A DNA stretch of 64,000 bases. Origin: Sarcocystis neurona. Its lineage: Eukaryota > Apicomplexa > Conoidasida > Eucoccidiorida > Sarcocystidae. Under the pieces are notes generated by a model, which was not told the DNA's origin, searched no databases, and saw only the letters and a program-made list of their open reading frames with translations. Shown here in pieces: positions 13,401-23,688 of the stretch. The stretch covers positions 310,001 to 374,000 of the forward strand of contig KL647324.1 of the NCBI GenBank assembly GCA_000727475.1, read 5' to 3'. The position numbers and the translations under genes were made by a program. Position 1 is the first letter of the stretch. Every line of letters starts with the position of its first letter.

Positions 13401-16400
13401 GCAGGAGCCGCAGCAGCAAAGGATAGCCGCAGCTTATACACACGCCAGATCAAAATTGTCTAGAATACGGAAATGCAGATTCTCACCGCCGTGGTCTACC
13501 AGCGTCCACGTCTTACCCAGGGGCACAGTGCAAATGCAGAAGTCAAATACTTCAGAGCATTGCTTTCCGCGCTCGAAGAAAAGCCTCACGCCAGCACTGC
13601 TGTACTGAATACCCGTGACTACCTGCCGCAGACGGATGTCCAAAGAGCGGGCCTGCACCTCTACCGCTGCTTTGTAGCCTTCCCATATAAGCACGTGCTG
13701 CCCTTGAAATGCAGTCAGGTCGTCCTGATAGGTAGAGCCAGCATACATACAAAAAATCGCCAGCCCAGATAGTGGAGGAGCCGCCCACCAGCAAGGTCGC
13801 CGCGCCAGGAGTATACGGAGCCGCGGACCTCGTGTGTAACCAGGTCTGCATTTATCGTTCTACGTATATACCCATCCATGTACACGTACAGTGTTTATAT
13901 TGATATAAACTAACGTTGACACTCGCATATATCCACGCGTAAATGTGTACGGCCACGTACAACGATCCACACCTATCCGTATAAACCTATCCCGATATAT
14001 GAACTTTCATCATTTATGCTATGATAAACACACCTCGACACTCGCATGTATCCACGTGTAAATGTGTACGTGCACGTACATCCGCGTGTGCGTCACGAGT
14101 CGGACAACACGAAGAGTAGCCACAGAGCAGCCTGAATCTGTGGGTTGATGAAACACCCTGTGAAGAAGAAGACGAACGTAGCCACGCGCCTGCATCCAGA
14201 ATAGGAAGAAGAAGCAATTTTAGCGTACGGAGTCACACGGCGTATGTCGTTCGGCTCTCCAACCGCTTTTTGTGATCAGCGTTGGATCCCGTTTGAGACG
14301 CACGACCCGAGTGACCCCGGAGAAAACGCCGCACACCGGAGATATGCTAACAACAGACTCGCTTGCGTTTGTGTAGTCGTATGACGTTGTGCGAAGCTAG
14401 ATTTGTCGGCCTGCACGAGTGTGTTTACGCGTGTGCATATGTAGTTTTTCAAGCACGTAAGTACACACGTGTACAAACCTACGTAGGGGGAATGTATGCG
14501 CCGAGATGCCACACGTCTGTAGTGTACAGCGCTGTGCGCAGACCTACGCAGGGGAGCTCATCTCGTCTCCAGAGACGGGTTCACGATGTGCACAATCGCA
14601 TATCGTACTAAGTAAAGATCCTCCGTCTACGAAGAGAGGCAAGGATACAGGTTGCTACAAACGGGGCCAGCACCACTTCTCACGCCCTTCCTACCTGATC
14701 CCAGCACATCATCGAGAGGTCCTCGACGTCTGCGCCTGCCGAATACTCTATGTTGTTCAAGTGCCACATGAGGAGTCTCCCTTCAACGCAGTCGCCCTGT
14801 TCGCTCTCCTCTTCTTTAGCCGCCTTCTGCTCGAAGTGTCCAGTCTCAGCTTGTTCTGTCCGTTGTTGCTGCCGTCGAGCAGCCTCCCCGACGCCGTACT
14901 GCAATGAGCAGCTCCCGGACTCAATCTTACCAGTCGCCAACGAAGCACTGTTTCCCTTCGGCGCTGGCTCCGGGTCCGCGCCCTCTCCTGCGTGTGTCTG
15001 CGATGTGGAAAAGCAAGCGCCACGCGTTTTACCGCATACCTTGCTTCCTAATGTAAAATAAGTTTCCAGCGTTCGGATTCTATCGTTGTCCTCTACGCGC
15101 GAATCCCCTGCTTGGTCTCTGTGCTCGCTTCGCTCCGGGAAGCTATTAATCGCGTCTCTCACAGTTTTCCCTTCCTCTCTGAGGCAGCCCTCTTTGCGTC
15201 CCTTCACTGCGTAGCTCTGTTCTGACGCTCCCTCCCAATTCAACTCTTTGGCAAAAGACACCCTGCCGTTTTGCTGCTCCTGCTGCCTGCGCTGCTTTAT
15301 GCCTCGGACTGCCTCTTTCAGCCGCTGGTTCAACCCACTGCCTAAAGACATCCACAACAACTTGCGTTGTCGCATCCACCGTACACGCTTCGCCTGCTCT
15401 TCGGTGTCGTATCCTCCCTCCTCTTTGCTTTTGCACCGCTTCCGACCCGCCCTCGATACCGCCGTGCTTTCCTCGGTTTTCTGGAAAACATCTACAGCTG
15501 CAGCTTGCGACTGGACCGCTTCTCTCCCCTCCCTTTCGCGGTTCAGTCTCTCGCCTTTACAGTCCCTGTTGCCTCCTCCGTCTCTCTCAGCTTCCACCTG
15601 GTGCCGTTGGTGAGTCTGGTAAGCCCAGGCATCGACAGCCGCATCCGCTAGCTGTCCAGTCGCCTCATCAAATAACGCCTCGTCCACAGGCGGTGCTACG
15701 TATCCTGCCGCGACCCCTCCTGCGACACCACATCTAACCCCTGGCATTGTTGCGGAGTGGAAACAGCAGCCCCCACCGCAGCAGAAGTCTTCCCCTCCGG
15801 CTGCTCCGTAAGGGTGAAGACCCTTCGCTAGGCACACCTTGTACACTGGGTTCTCGTCAATGCCGTGGATCCAGGAAGCTCCTAAATCAATTCCGTCTAC
15901 CACAAGGTGATCCGCCCTACTTCCTTTACTGCAGGCCCCGCCGCCTGCCAGGCTGTGCTTGGCCCGTTCCGCAGGCAAACTCTTCCAACAGCTGCTAGCT
16001 ACAGACTCACGTGACTCATCTTGGCCGGGAGGCGTAGCCCTTGTGGCAGCCTCCTTCTTTAATGCGGTGTGCCACTCCGCAGACAACGACGAACGCGCTT
16101 CAGTTGCAGCCTGCGATTGTTGTAGATCAGAATCACCAGTCCTGGTAACCAGGGGGCTTTCACTCGCAGGTGGACACAGCGGAGAGAATGCGCTCCTTAT
16201 CGATGACTCCGCACGTGGAAGTGGCCGATCGACGTGAGAGGCAGACGATGCAGAGGAAGCAGGCGCTCTTATACATGAGCCTCCCTCACTGCCTGGTAAT
16301 GACAACACTTTGCCCGCCGTGCAGACGAAGTTGCAGTCTGGGACTCCTCCAGCCATCTTGGCAGGTACGTCGGTAAAAATATCCACTGACTGCCTTACTA

Positions 16401-17994
16401 CCTTAGCAGACGGGGACAGCGACGCACCGCAAGCTTCAACTGCTGCTTCTGTTGCTGCGCGAGTGGCTGCTGCAGCTCCGTTGCTCGCTCGTGTGCACCG
16501 GGAACTACCCCCGTCAGAGCTGTGCGCTTGAGAATCGAAGGACGCTTCTCTTCGAAGGCAACAGCTGCTTGCCTTTTCTCTCTCACCGTCGCCACCGACT
16601 TCTCCGCTACTGCTGCAGCGGTATCCTGACAATCTCTCCTTCCTTCCCGTACTCCTCTCGGTCTCTTGCACACTAGAAGGCACGAGACCAAACCTCACGC
16701 TGCTGGGCTCAGGAGGTGAAGCCGAAACTGCTAACCCGTCAACCGCACAGGTGTTTATTTCTCCTCCTGGTTTCGCCCCACACCTCTGCCAGTGAACACT
16801 GGCACTACAACAGCGCCCTCCGATTCGGCTACGCGCCTCAAAAAGAGTGACACACGTGACTCCTGCACTCCGCAAAGCGCAGGCTGCGCTGACCCCAGCC
16901 ATGCCTGCGCCAATGATAGCTACCTTCACTGCACGAAGCGCACGGCGGCTTTTCGCAGGCGTTGTCCCCGATCTTCTCTTTTCACCGCCAGCGCCGCGCC
17001 CGCTTGGTGCATGGACAGGCACCAGCCTCAGGTGTCGTCGCGCAACGGATAGATGACCTACGCGCGACAGTTCAGACGCTGTTTTCCCCGCTGTCAACGG
17101 TGCACGGTTCGGCAACGCAGCGGTCTCGTTTTCTGCTGTGCGAGCACAATTTCTGTATTGTATCGTCGATCGAACAGATGCGCCGTCCGCCGCCCCAATG
17201 GGAGACTCAGACGGTTGAAGACTGCGGCTTTTCCGGGTGTGGGGAAATAAAGGTGACGTTGCAGCGCCGTCGCTATAGGCTGTCTTGCTGTGGACTTCTC
17301 TCGGAGGCGCAGACTGACGCGAACTGGCAGCTGCGGGGCCAGACGTCTCCTCCCCAGTGACATTCAGCTTCTTCGCCGCACTGACGCGACATGTTGACTC
17401 CTTTTTGCTGCTCATCTCTTCTGAACCGCACGAAGCAAAAGACAACTTTGAAACAGTCTCCCAGGCTGCACGGATCAGTTTTCGCTCTGAAGTCCCGTAC
17501 ACAGCGCAGACTGCGTTCCATTTCCTCACGTCTTGTTCCTTGTTGGCTTCTACCCGAAGCGTGTGACTCTGCTGCTGCAGCACGAGGGACAACTGTCGTC
17601 CCTCCTCCAAGGTCTTCATCCGCGTGGCCGCGCAGGCATTTCGGAACGCCACACTAGCCGCCAAGGTCGAAGATGGGCGTGGGGTTGTCGAAAGTACAGA
17701 ACGACACTCAGCCTGTTTAAAATTCCATTTTTCCTGGTGCTCCGAGTCAGATTTTTCACTTACCTGCGCCTCCTCCGAGAGAGTAGCAAATGCACGTTCG
17801 ACCAGACGTTTACGATCTCCTGCTTCGGCAAACAACGGGCTTCTCCCAGGCACAATGGCAGCAGACGACTTGTCAAATATGTCCGCAAATTCAGTCTTTC
17901 GAGTGTCAGCGTCCTTCACGCGGCTGCTCACGCTGGAATCTTTCAAGACGACGCCGCCACTGCAGCCCGCGTCTGAAGCGAACTGACAATCCAT
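4337..17994 (-). CDS. Giant flavin-containing amine oxidase (LSD1/polyamine-oxidase family), multi-exon
   Basis: The gene spans at least five exons: 17994-14695, 13724-13517, 12561-8402, 6736-6553 and 4429-4337. All junctions keep phase and have GT/AG borders. Together they encode about 2,648 residues, and the final exon was not found. Family landmarks appear in the correct order: the dinucleotide-binding GAGMAG with E386 and GGR (358-394), LGASWIHG (about 699-717), LNNIEYSAG through WDQ (about 1076-1100), CTVPLG joined to VLK across a splice, FDPPLPEWK followed by GMGNMNK with the flavin-adjacent Lys1808, SRWGKDPFARGSYSY, and RDYDVLSYPVSD then LFAGEHT and YPSTVHG. Enzymes of this family oxidise amines (methyl-lysine in LSD1, polyamines in PAO) using FAD. 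The usual core is about 450 residues, so the excess is low-complexity insertion. I cannot tell histone demethylase from polyamine oxidase. No SWIRM domain was recognised. Confidence 0.85.
4945..5019. repeat. 25-bp tandem repeat in amine oxidase intron
   Basis: Three exact-length 25-bp units (4945-4969, 4970-4994, 4995-5019), each ending in AAAACAG and carrying a TTTCCT/TTTTCT core, plus a partial fourth unit to about 5037. It lies in the 4430-6552 intron. Plus-strand ORFs over this intron (for example 5047-5649) are open but look like by-products of repetitive Arg/Ser-rich composition. Confidence 0.75.
6344..6433. repeat. Compound TA / TATACA / GA / GATA microsatellite
   Basis: A continuous run of TA units, then TACATA words, then about 8 GA units, then about 4 GATA units. 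It lies in an amine oxidase intron, 120 bp downstream of the exon 4 donor. Confidence 0.92.
6553..6736 (-). CDS. Amine oxidase exon 4
   Basis: A 184-bp exon. The best acceptor is CTGCTCAG ending at 6737; an alternative after TTGAAG, 18 bp upstream, is in the same frame. The donor GTATAG begins at 6552. It encodes VEEALEVLAKMHG, then AFVSRWGKDPFARGSYSYLPPGTTG, the very characteristic family segment preceding the FAD-binding C-terminus. The small Gly/Ala motif usually found before the helix (GEAA) is not recognisable. The intron upstream (8401-6737) is 1.67 kb and the one downstream (6552-4430) is 2.1 kb. Confidence 0.8.
8402..12561 (-). CDS. Amine oxidase exon 3: FDPPLPEWK/NMNK catalytic segment within very long insertions
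   Basis: A 4,160-bp exon, phase 1 in and phase 0 out. The acceptor TGCAG at 12566-12562 yields GVLKASVEAYE, continuing CTVPLG from exon 2. About 600 low-complexity residues follow before GILQFDPPLPEWK (about 1782-1795) and GMGNMNK, whose Lys codon at 10648-10646 is Lys1808, matching the lysine that contacts the flavin in LSD1 and PAO. After RRPFW come about 700 more Ser/Ala/Gly-rich residues, then GRYAQIVYLHPKPVILVL just before a GTGAGC donor at 8401-8396. That last piece matches the family strand that precedes the GEAA region. Curiosities are an NIPERLRPYL stretch near 1540 and a Cys-cluster CCCGCGEWQHVP near 2515. Confidence 0.8.
13218..13352 (+). other. Short Gln/His/Glu/Tyr-rich open frame inside the amine oxidase intron
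   Basis: Between a TGA at 13215 and a TAG at 13350 the plus strand has 44 open codons rich in Gln, His, Glu and Tyr, with composition unlike random sequence. It lies in the 12562-13516 intron of the minus-strand amine oxidase. The minus strand is also open here (13246-13443) with an Ala/Thr/Gly-rich translation. It could be a nested exon, an abandoned exon or simply a repeat product. No start codon or second exon was identified. Confidence 0.2.
13517..13724 (-). CDS. Amine oxidase exon 2
   Basis: A 208-bp exon with acceptor CTATCAG at 13725-13731 and donor GTAAGA at 13516-13511. It enters in phase 0 and leaves in phase 1. It encodes the conserved segment running from DDLTAFQGQHVLIWEGY through a predicted beta strand (VVTGIQYSSAGVRL) to CTVPLG, the piece that in this family precedes VLK. 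It has no low-complexity insertion, unlike its neighbours. The flanking introns are about 970 and 955 bp. Confidence 0.85.
14695..17994 (-). CDS. Amine oxidase exon 1: N-terminal extension, FAD-binding motif, substrate domain start
   Basis: An uninterrupted 1,100-codon exon. Three in-frame starts are possible: GTG at 18036, ATG at 18021 with a poor -3 base, and ATG at 17994 with a strong AAAATGG context. I chose 17994; an in-frame TGA lies just upstream of 18036. Residues 1-355 are a Ser/Ala/Lys-rich extension with one helical, charged stretch. Residues 358-394 hold the Rossmann motif (G362, G364, G367, acidic E386, then GGR). About 300 residues of Ser-rich, probably disordered sequence separate this from LGASWIHG near 700. 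The usual spacing is a few dozen residues. A second insertion follows, rich in Glu, Lys and Arg. The exon ends at WDQ followed by GTAGG, phase 0. The splice to the next exon restores the family motif WDQDD. Confidence 0.85.
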
Positions 17995-18103
17995 TTTGCG
18001 CTCTCTGCCGTCACCATGCATGCACGCGTCGAGCACGGATGCTCAAGCCCGCAACCTGTTTTGGGATGACCTCCCACAGAAGTAGGTTCTTTTGCAAGAG
18101 TCG

Positions 18104-19486
18104 CTAGCGAGTCATGGGTTGCGGCCTAATCACTTGATAAACGTGCGCCAACGCGGCTGCATGGCGCTGCTTGCTCGCCCTTGTGCGTGGCAAAGGCGCC
18201 CTGTTCACCACGTGGCGTTTGTGTAGCCGCTGGAAGACATGCGCAGAGGAATTCTGCACGGGCCACCGGATGCTGCATGGAACGTGTCCTGACCACAGCA
18301 AACGATTCGAACCCGCCTCGGCCGCAGTGCACCACCTTGACACCGGTAAACGTGCTGTTGATGCTGTGGACCGGAGACCTATTTCGTCCCCATTAAGACT
18401 GTTTTCTGCACGAGCTTGGGGGGCAGTCTCTGACAAGCTTGTGCAGTTTTCGCCACAAGAGACCAAAAGTAGCTCACGGTCCCCGTGGACAACATCACAC
18501 ACGAAACCCCTTGACGAGGACGAACAATACCCCGCCAGGAGCCGGCACGTTGATGCGGTCATGAAGTTGTCAGGTGTGGCGCACAAGGACGTAAGCGGTG
18601 CAAAAGTACAGAGTAACGTGTTCACGGTTACTTCAGCTGGTGCAATAGAGGACAGAACTACAGGGGCTCTTATTTGACGTGGCTCACACGTTAAGACTGC
18701 ATTTGGTAGACAATGCAAAAAGATATTCCCCCTTCCTGCTACTGAAAGCTCAGCGATGTACCCGATCGTGTTGTTCGTCCCCAGTGCATGAATATTTTGA
18801 TTTTTCTCTTCTGAACAAGTACTTCCCACGTAACTTCGGGTCGTGCCTGTGGGAACAACAGCGGTGTCAGAACAGCATACTTCTCTCCAAGTCGTACCGT
18901 TCGTGGTAGCCCCAGCGAAGGGTCCTGCAGTGGCACCCCCTAAAACCGGGACAGCACAATCCGACTGCGTGTCAGCAGAGCATATCACAGCGATTAATGA
19001 TAACGGGCTGGTCGGGCGTGATCGACTATGTGAAGAGGGAGAAATCACACCTGATTGGTGCGGCAGAGCAGCCCTCCAACTCCCGGTTCCCAAATGCATT
19101 ACAAGTGTGGAGCAGCACGCTTCAGAGGGGTCGACTTGCCCTTCTGTTTTGGTCCCCACGTGCATAAGTTTCCGCTGCTGTCCTACGTGCGAGGGCAAGG
19201 ACGGTTGCAGACTACGCTTTCCCCGCACAGTGTTGGCGCTGGCCCACTGTGTCTCCAAGGGGACAGAAGCGGCCGATACTAGCGATGCAGAGGTGCTGAG
19301 AGCTTTCTTTTCGCCCGAAGAGGACATCTGACTTGAAGCACCAGAATTCTGGAGTGGCGTGGGCAACCACTCGCGACAAATGCGCGATTCAAGCGAAGCT
19401 ACTGGGTCCACAGCTTTCTGCATGTGCACCGGGAAAGAAGGCGGCCACGGGAATACCGGATGGGCCCCCAAGTTCTGCCGTTTCAT
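18104..19486 (-). CDS. Hypothetical 460-codon ORF upstream of the amine oxidase
   Basis: The ORF starts at a true ATG at 19486 and runs 460 codons to a TAG at 18104, ending about 110 bp before the amine oxidase start on the same strand but in another frame. Its composition (Ser, Thr, Ala, Val, with scattered Cys) is like exon 1 of the oxidase, and the length is well above chance. I see no signal peptide, no clear domain and no homopolymer tract. It may be a separate protein, or an upstream exon of the oxidase if an intron near 18.0-18.1 kb bridges the frames. I could not find a phase-matched donor/acceptor pair. Confidence 0.45.
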   Translation of the reverse strand: MKRQNLGAHPVFPWPPSFPVHMQKAVDPVASLESRICREWLPTPLQNSGASSQMSSSGEKKALSTSASLVSAASVPLETQWASANTVRGKRSLQPSLPSHVGQQRKLMHVGTKTEGQVDPSEACCSTLVMHLGTGSWRAALPHQSGVISPSSHSRSRPTSPLSLIAVICSADTQSDCAVPVLGGATAGPFAGATTNGTTWREVCCSDTAVVPTGTTRSYVGSTCSEEKNQNIHALGTNNTIGYIAELSVAGRGNIFLHCLPNAVLTCEPRQIRAPVVLSSIAPAEVTVNTLLCTFAPLTSLCATPDNFMTASTCRLLAGYCSSSSRGFVCDVVHGDRELLLVSCGENCTSLSETAPQARAENSLNGDEIGLRSTASTARLPVSRWCTAAEAGSNRLLWSGHVPCSIRWPVQNSSAHVFQRLHKRHVVNRAPLPRTRASKQRHAAALAHVYQVIRPQPMTR

Positions 19487-19489
19487 GAT

Positions 19490-22065
19490 TAGAACATGTT
19501 TGGCTACTGACTCTGACCAGTGACTGAGTTATAGTATCAGAGCAGCGGCTTCGTAACATCAAACGACACTGTGAAACAGCCCGTGACGGCGGTGCATGCG
19601 GGTTCGAGAAACTCACCTACCGCCACACTGCAGCCGCGGGCTGCTTCGGGAAAACAACTCATATTCCTGCACGTGGCGAGCACAGAAGATTCTATCTTAC
19701 TGCGCAGGTTGCACAGTGAGCCGCTGAAGTCGCCTGTGCCGTTCACATCTCCATCGCCCTAGGTCAGGAGGAGGACGAAGTCGCACGAGGGTTGGACATG
19801 GAAAATGTGGCCGTCGAAGCTATCGAGGTACGGGCACCACGAGGCGCCGCGGTCGCAGCTCGTGGCACCTGGTGCACGCGTGCTTCAAATGGTGGACAAC
19901 GGCCTGTTGACATCATGGCCTTTCCATATCTCCTCAGAGCAGTCAACTTCTCCGGGTTGCCCAGCGAAGCATGTTGTGGTATGGGGGACTGCGTCGCAGT
20001 CCCCTTAATTCGCAAGGTGCACGAGAACAGTGCGATATTTAAACACTGACCACAGGCAATACGTTAAATATAAATACACCACCAGAGACACGCGTAGATG
20101 AACTGAGTGCCATTACATACCTCTATATCGGTACCATCTCTTGGTTGCGTACTCTGCCTATGCGACCTGTGATTGGCTTTTTCATCCAAATACCTCTATC
20201 AGAGCACGATTCCGAAACAAAGGAGGCCCTCTTTGGTTTGTCTCCATCGTGTGGAGCTCCCCGCAGGGCACATGCTAGGTAGACAAACGGAAGTCCAAAG
20301 CAACCGCCAGAGGTCGCAACGATAGGCTCGCTTTCCCATCAGGTAGCCTCTATTGGCAGGAAAGATTTCCCGTCAAGTAGGTCCACTGACGTACCTTTGA
20401 AGCGATGAAGCATCGAAAATGTTGAACGCACTCTACACTGGATATACAATCGCTTCACATGCAACCAGTCACGCGTTCGCACACCACGGGACGCTAGTGG
20501 CCGCAGTTACGGATACAATGTTCTGTGTACCGAACCAGCATAAACCATTAATTACCCGCATAAATTGATAAAAAAGGTTCCGGAAACTCTGCAGTGCTTT
20601 GGAATTTTGTGTACCGGATAAATCTCTCCAGCGCCACCGTCGATCGTGGCCCCGCGGAGTCCGCAGGTTGCACCGACAGGCGCAAGCGCTCGGTATACAG
20701 GGAGAAGGCAAAATATGGTGCTCGTAATACGCGGCTACTGCTGTCTTTTTGTACAGACTTACGACCGTCAACAGGTAGCGGTGGCGTGCACGCAGCACGA
20801 GACGTCCGCCATTTCATGTAGAAGTGCTCTGAAGTCAGTGTGCATTCAGAGGTACGCCGAAATTGTCTGACCTGCTAATGAAAGCGCAAGCACCGATCAA
20901 ACGCAGCAGTAATTCGCTTCCGCCGACGCCGCCTCACAAGCGTCTCGAAGACGCTTTCTGTTGCCCTTTGAACTCCGTCAAGCAACTCCGAAGGCTATGA
21001 TACGTCTGCCTAGGGAGGCAAGAGTGCTTTGTCGAAAATAGTGGAGAGATTCGTAGCTGTCGATGAAGCGAAGTGCTCAGTGGCGCTTCACCACTATCGA
21101 CTGTTGTAGGCTTTCTCAACTTTCACAAGCGTAGGGCCGCAACTTCGATGGGGCCAAATCTGGTGACAAGTGCTTTGCTTGCCCGAAATTTCTGGGACAG
21201 CCCAAGGATGATAAGAAACGCCCCATCCGTGGCTGAACCGTCGCTGCACTCGGCACCGAATACACTTCATAAACGTGACTCGCCGCGAATTTCGTCCTTG
21301 CAACTGGAGATGAGACTGTCCCGAGTGGGAGTGTGTCGCCAGGGGAGGACGAGGAGCTTCACAGATGTGTGCCGTAACACGGCATACATTCGTACACCTG
21401 TGAGGTACCGGGAAGAGAGGATGGAACACGTCACTGCACTGCAAACTCTGTAGGACGCTGTTGCACTTAACCTGCCTATAGCACAAGCAACAAGGGAACG
21501 CTGGCGCAGCCGCCTTCCAGGCTCCGAACCTCGAGCCAGTCATCCACAACAGAGAACGCCATGAAGTTGGGCTGGCCAAATCTTAGATGAAGCAAAATGA
21601 CGGGGCATTGTGCTCACTGTGTACAGCTGTCGCACACCTACGTTTGTCGGTGTCAGAAGATGTCGGGGGGGAAGCCCAGGCGACTAACTCTTACTGTCTG
21701 CGCGCAGAGGTAATGCAGATGCCTTGCAGAGTTCTTCTGCCCCTTCGCTGCAGTGCGTCGAGAGGTCACGGCGGAGGGGCGGCGAGACCTGCAGTGCGCG
21801 TCCGCAAATTCTTCCGAAGCACCCGTGGTGCACGTTTGGGGATCTGACTAGCGTTTGGCGACGTAGCAGAAGCGCGTTAGTGAGTGTTAACTGTCCGTGG
21901 GAGAGTCAGCAGCACGTTCGCTTTCGCAGTTCGCCGGTGGTCCGTTCGGGATGTTACACGAATGACGGCCACGCAGAGCGCAAAAGCGTGCCAAATAATT
22001 GTGCCAGGAAGTGACGCCGCGTTGGTTTCTCAGTCTGTGTGCGATTGAATTTCCATCGTGTGTTC
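19490..22065. other. No supported gene
   Basis: Only short overlapping ORFs on both strands, with no triplet repeats and no recognisable RNA gene. This is the left part of the feature-poor segment. Confidence 0.5.
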
Positions 22066-22068
22066 CAG

Positions 22069-22680
22069 CGCCTCTACGCGGATATACGCAGCTGCGCGTA
22101 CTCAATCTGGTGGCCCAAACTAGCTCGCACCGGTTTCGTCGACTACGGCTGCCACTGCACCGTGCGCAGATACGTGTGGCTGGAAGAATCGAACCTACCA
22201 CGCCACTGTATACAAACGATCGTGGCACGCCGCTGCATGAAGAGGTTCAGCATCTTGGGCAGTAAGGCCGTACCTTCATCAATCTGCAGCATAGGTACCG
22301 AAGAATACCGCTGAGAGGGACTGTCACTAGAATCATCTGTCATGGAAACACACCCGAGAAAACCCCACGCCAGTCACGACAATACCCATGAGTGACACTG
22401 GAGAAGACTCCAGCCTGCAAGATTCGTATCGAAAGATACGACTGCAGGGCATACACCTGGCACGTAGCTCCAGAACACGAGTTTGCAGCGAGGAGCTGCA
22501 GTCAACTCATGCGGAATCCGGTGTTATAACGGCGTACGCCATTCCACTGATATTCACTTCTGCGCGCAGGAGAGTGAGGGTGGCTTCTACGGGCAACTAT
22601 CGGAGGGTCGCCTCCTGGATATACACTTGCTGTACGTGACGAAAAATATACAGAGACTGGCTACGCAGAACGACGATTAG
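22069..22680 (+). CDS. Possible small Cys-rich two-exon gene (partial)
   Basis: Candidate exon A, 22069-22261, sits between a good acceptor (TTCCATCGTGTGTTCCAG) and a strong donor (GTAAGG at 22262). It contains five cysteines, including DYGCHC, and ends in phase 1. A phase-compatible candidate exon B starts after CTGCAG at 22502 and runs to a stop at 22680, adding three cysteines (SCGIRCY, HFCAQE). The first exon and start codon are not identified. The even number of cysteines would suit a secreted disulfide-bonded protein. The YGCxC word recalls secreted phospholipase A2, but the CCxxHD active-site word is absent, so I do not assign that family. This rests on splice-site quality and Cys spacing only. 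Confidence 0.3.
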
Positions 22681-22992
22681 ACTGTCCCCTCGTCGGGGCA
22701 CCTGCACGTGCGTTGATGGCACCTTGTCGGGGAATGTCAGGATACCTGCAAACGTGGCACTTTCTCGACGACACCATAGTCATATCTGCGCCTCGAGGTA
22801 AAGTTACATTCCGTGGTTTGATTCAGAATTAGCTTTCACGGTACGGAACGAAGTAGCAAGTTGATCTGTCGTTTTCGTCTTATCCGGATAGTGGACATGT
22901 GTCGAAGGTATACAAAAATTGCCTTTAGTCTGCTTGTCCGTGTTGATCGGTCAATGGTGTTTCAAGGACACAGATCTTTCCGCTTGATTTTT

Positions 22993-23688
22993 TTATGTCC
23001 GGCCGCCCACAATATACTCACCATGCAGAGGGCCACAGGGTTGCCAGGGGCGATATCCAGTGGCTGCACACTGGACAAAGCCTTTCCAACTGCTCCCAGT
23101 TGGTGGTAGCACTAAGACATGCGGGCTGGCCTGAGCACGAATGACGTTGAATAGTAGACTGTGATGCACTGCTCTGTTGAAGTCGCACAAGAACATTCCT
23201 GAAATAGACTTTAGAGAGCGACTGTATGCTGAAAAGTCTTTAGTAGCCACCAAGTGTAACGTCTGGCAATAAACTCGAGGGCACCAAGGAGCTGTAGAAA
23301 GCTCTGGCGACAGCACCTTGGGACGACAGCAACAGCAGCCGCAAGCAACCAGATATAGTCTTACAAGAGCCAAGAGGAGGCAGCAGCAGCACCCGCACAA
23401 CAGCGGCAATGCTAGAAACAACAGAACTAGCCGCACGATAGCAGAGCGACAACACGACAAAGTAGCTCCAGTCGCAGCAGCAGCGGTACACGAAGGGACA
23501 GCAGAAACAATACCGCAGGAGCACAAGAAACAGCACCACAAACAGCACGCAGAAACTGTAGCGGCACCCACACGCGCGGTAGCAGGGTTAGAGAAGCAAT
23601 GGCAGAGACAGCACAAAACGCAGAACAGTAGCAATAGCGCAGGCAGCGGCTGCAGCAGGATAAATAACTGCGCCAGCACAGGGGGCAA
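22993..23688 (-). CDS. Hypothetical 231-codon ORF overlapping a CAG/CTG region
   Basis: An open frame on the minus strand. The first half reads the antisense of GCA/ACA triplets as a Leu/Cys/Ala-rich, strongly hydrophobic sequence. The second half (22993-23310) is of mixed composition and is open only on this strand. On the plus strand 23318-23770 is also open, with a Gln/His/Ala/Arg-rich translation typical of Eimeria low-complexity proteins. One of the two is probably a by-product. The plus version looks more protein-like over the repeat. No domain is recognised in either. Confidence 0.3.
   Translation of the reverse strand: MPPVLAQLFILLQPLPALLLLFCVLCCLCHCFSNPATARVGAATVSACCLWCCFLCSCGIVSAVPSCTAAAATGATLSCCRSAIVRLVLLFLALPLLCGCCCCLLLALVRLYLVACGCCCCRPKVLSPELSTAPWCPRVYCQTLHLVATKDFSAYSRSLKSISGMFLCDFNRAVHHSLLFNVIRAQASPHVLVLPPTGSSWKGFVQCAATGYRPWQPCGPLHGEYIVGGRT

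Noticed and set aside
13246..13443. LLVAGEAQ on the minus strand, like the amine oxidase VAGEAA motif
   Set aside because: It lies between exon 2 and exon 3, where the splice CTVPLG-VLK is already continuous, so the order is wrong for the family.
19600..19630. GCGGGTTCGAGAAACTC resembling a tRNA T-loop
   Set aside because: No matching A box or cloverleaf pairing upstream.
22130..22200. DYGCHC as a phospholipase A2 signature
   Set aside because: The calcium-loop glycines and the CCxxHD active-site word are absent.
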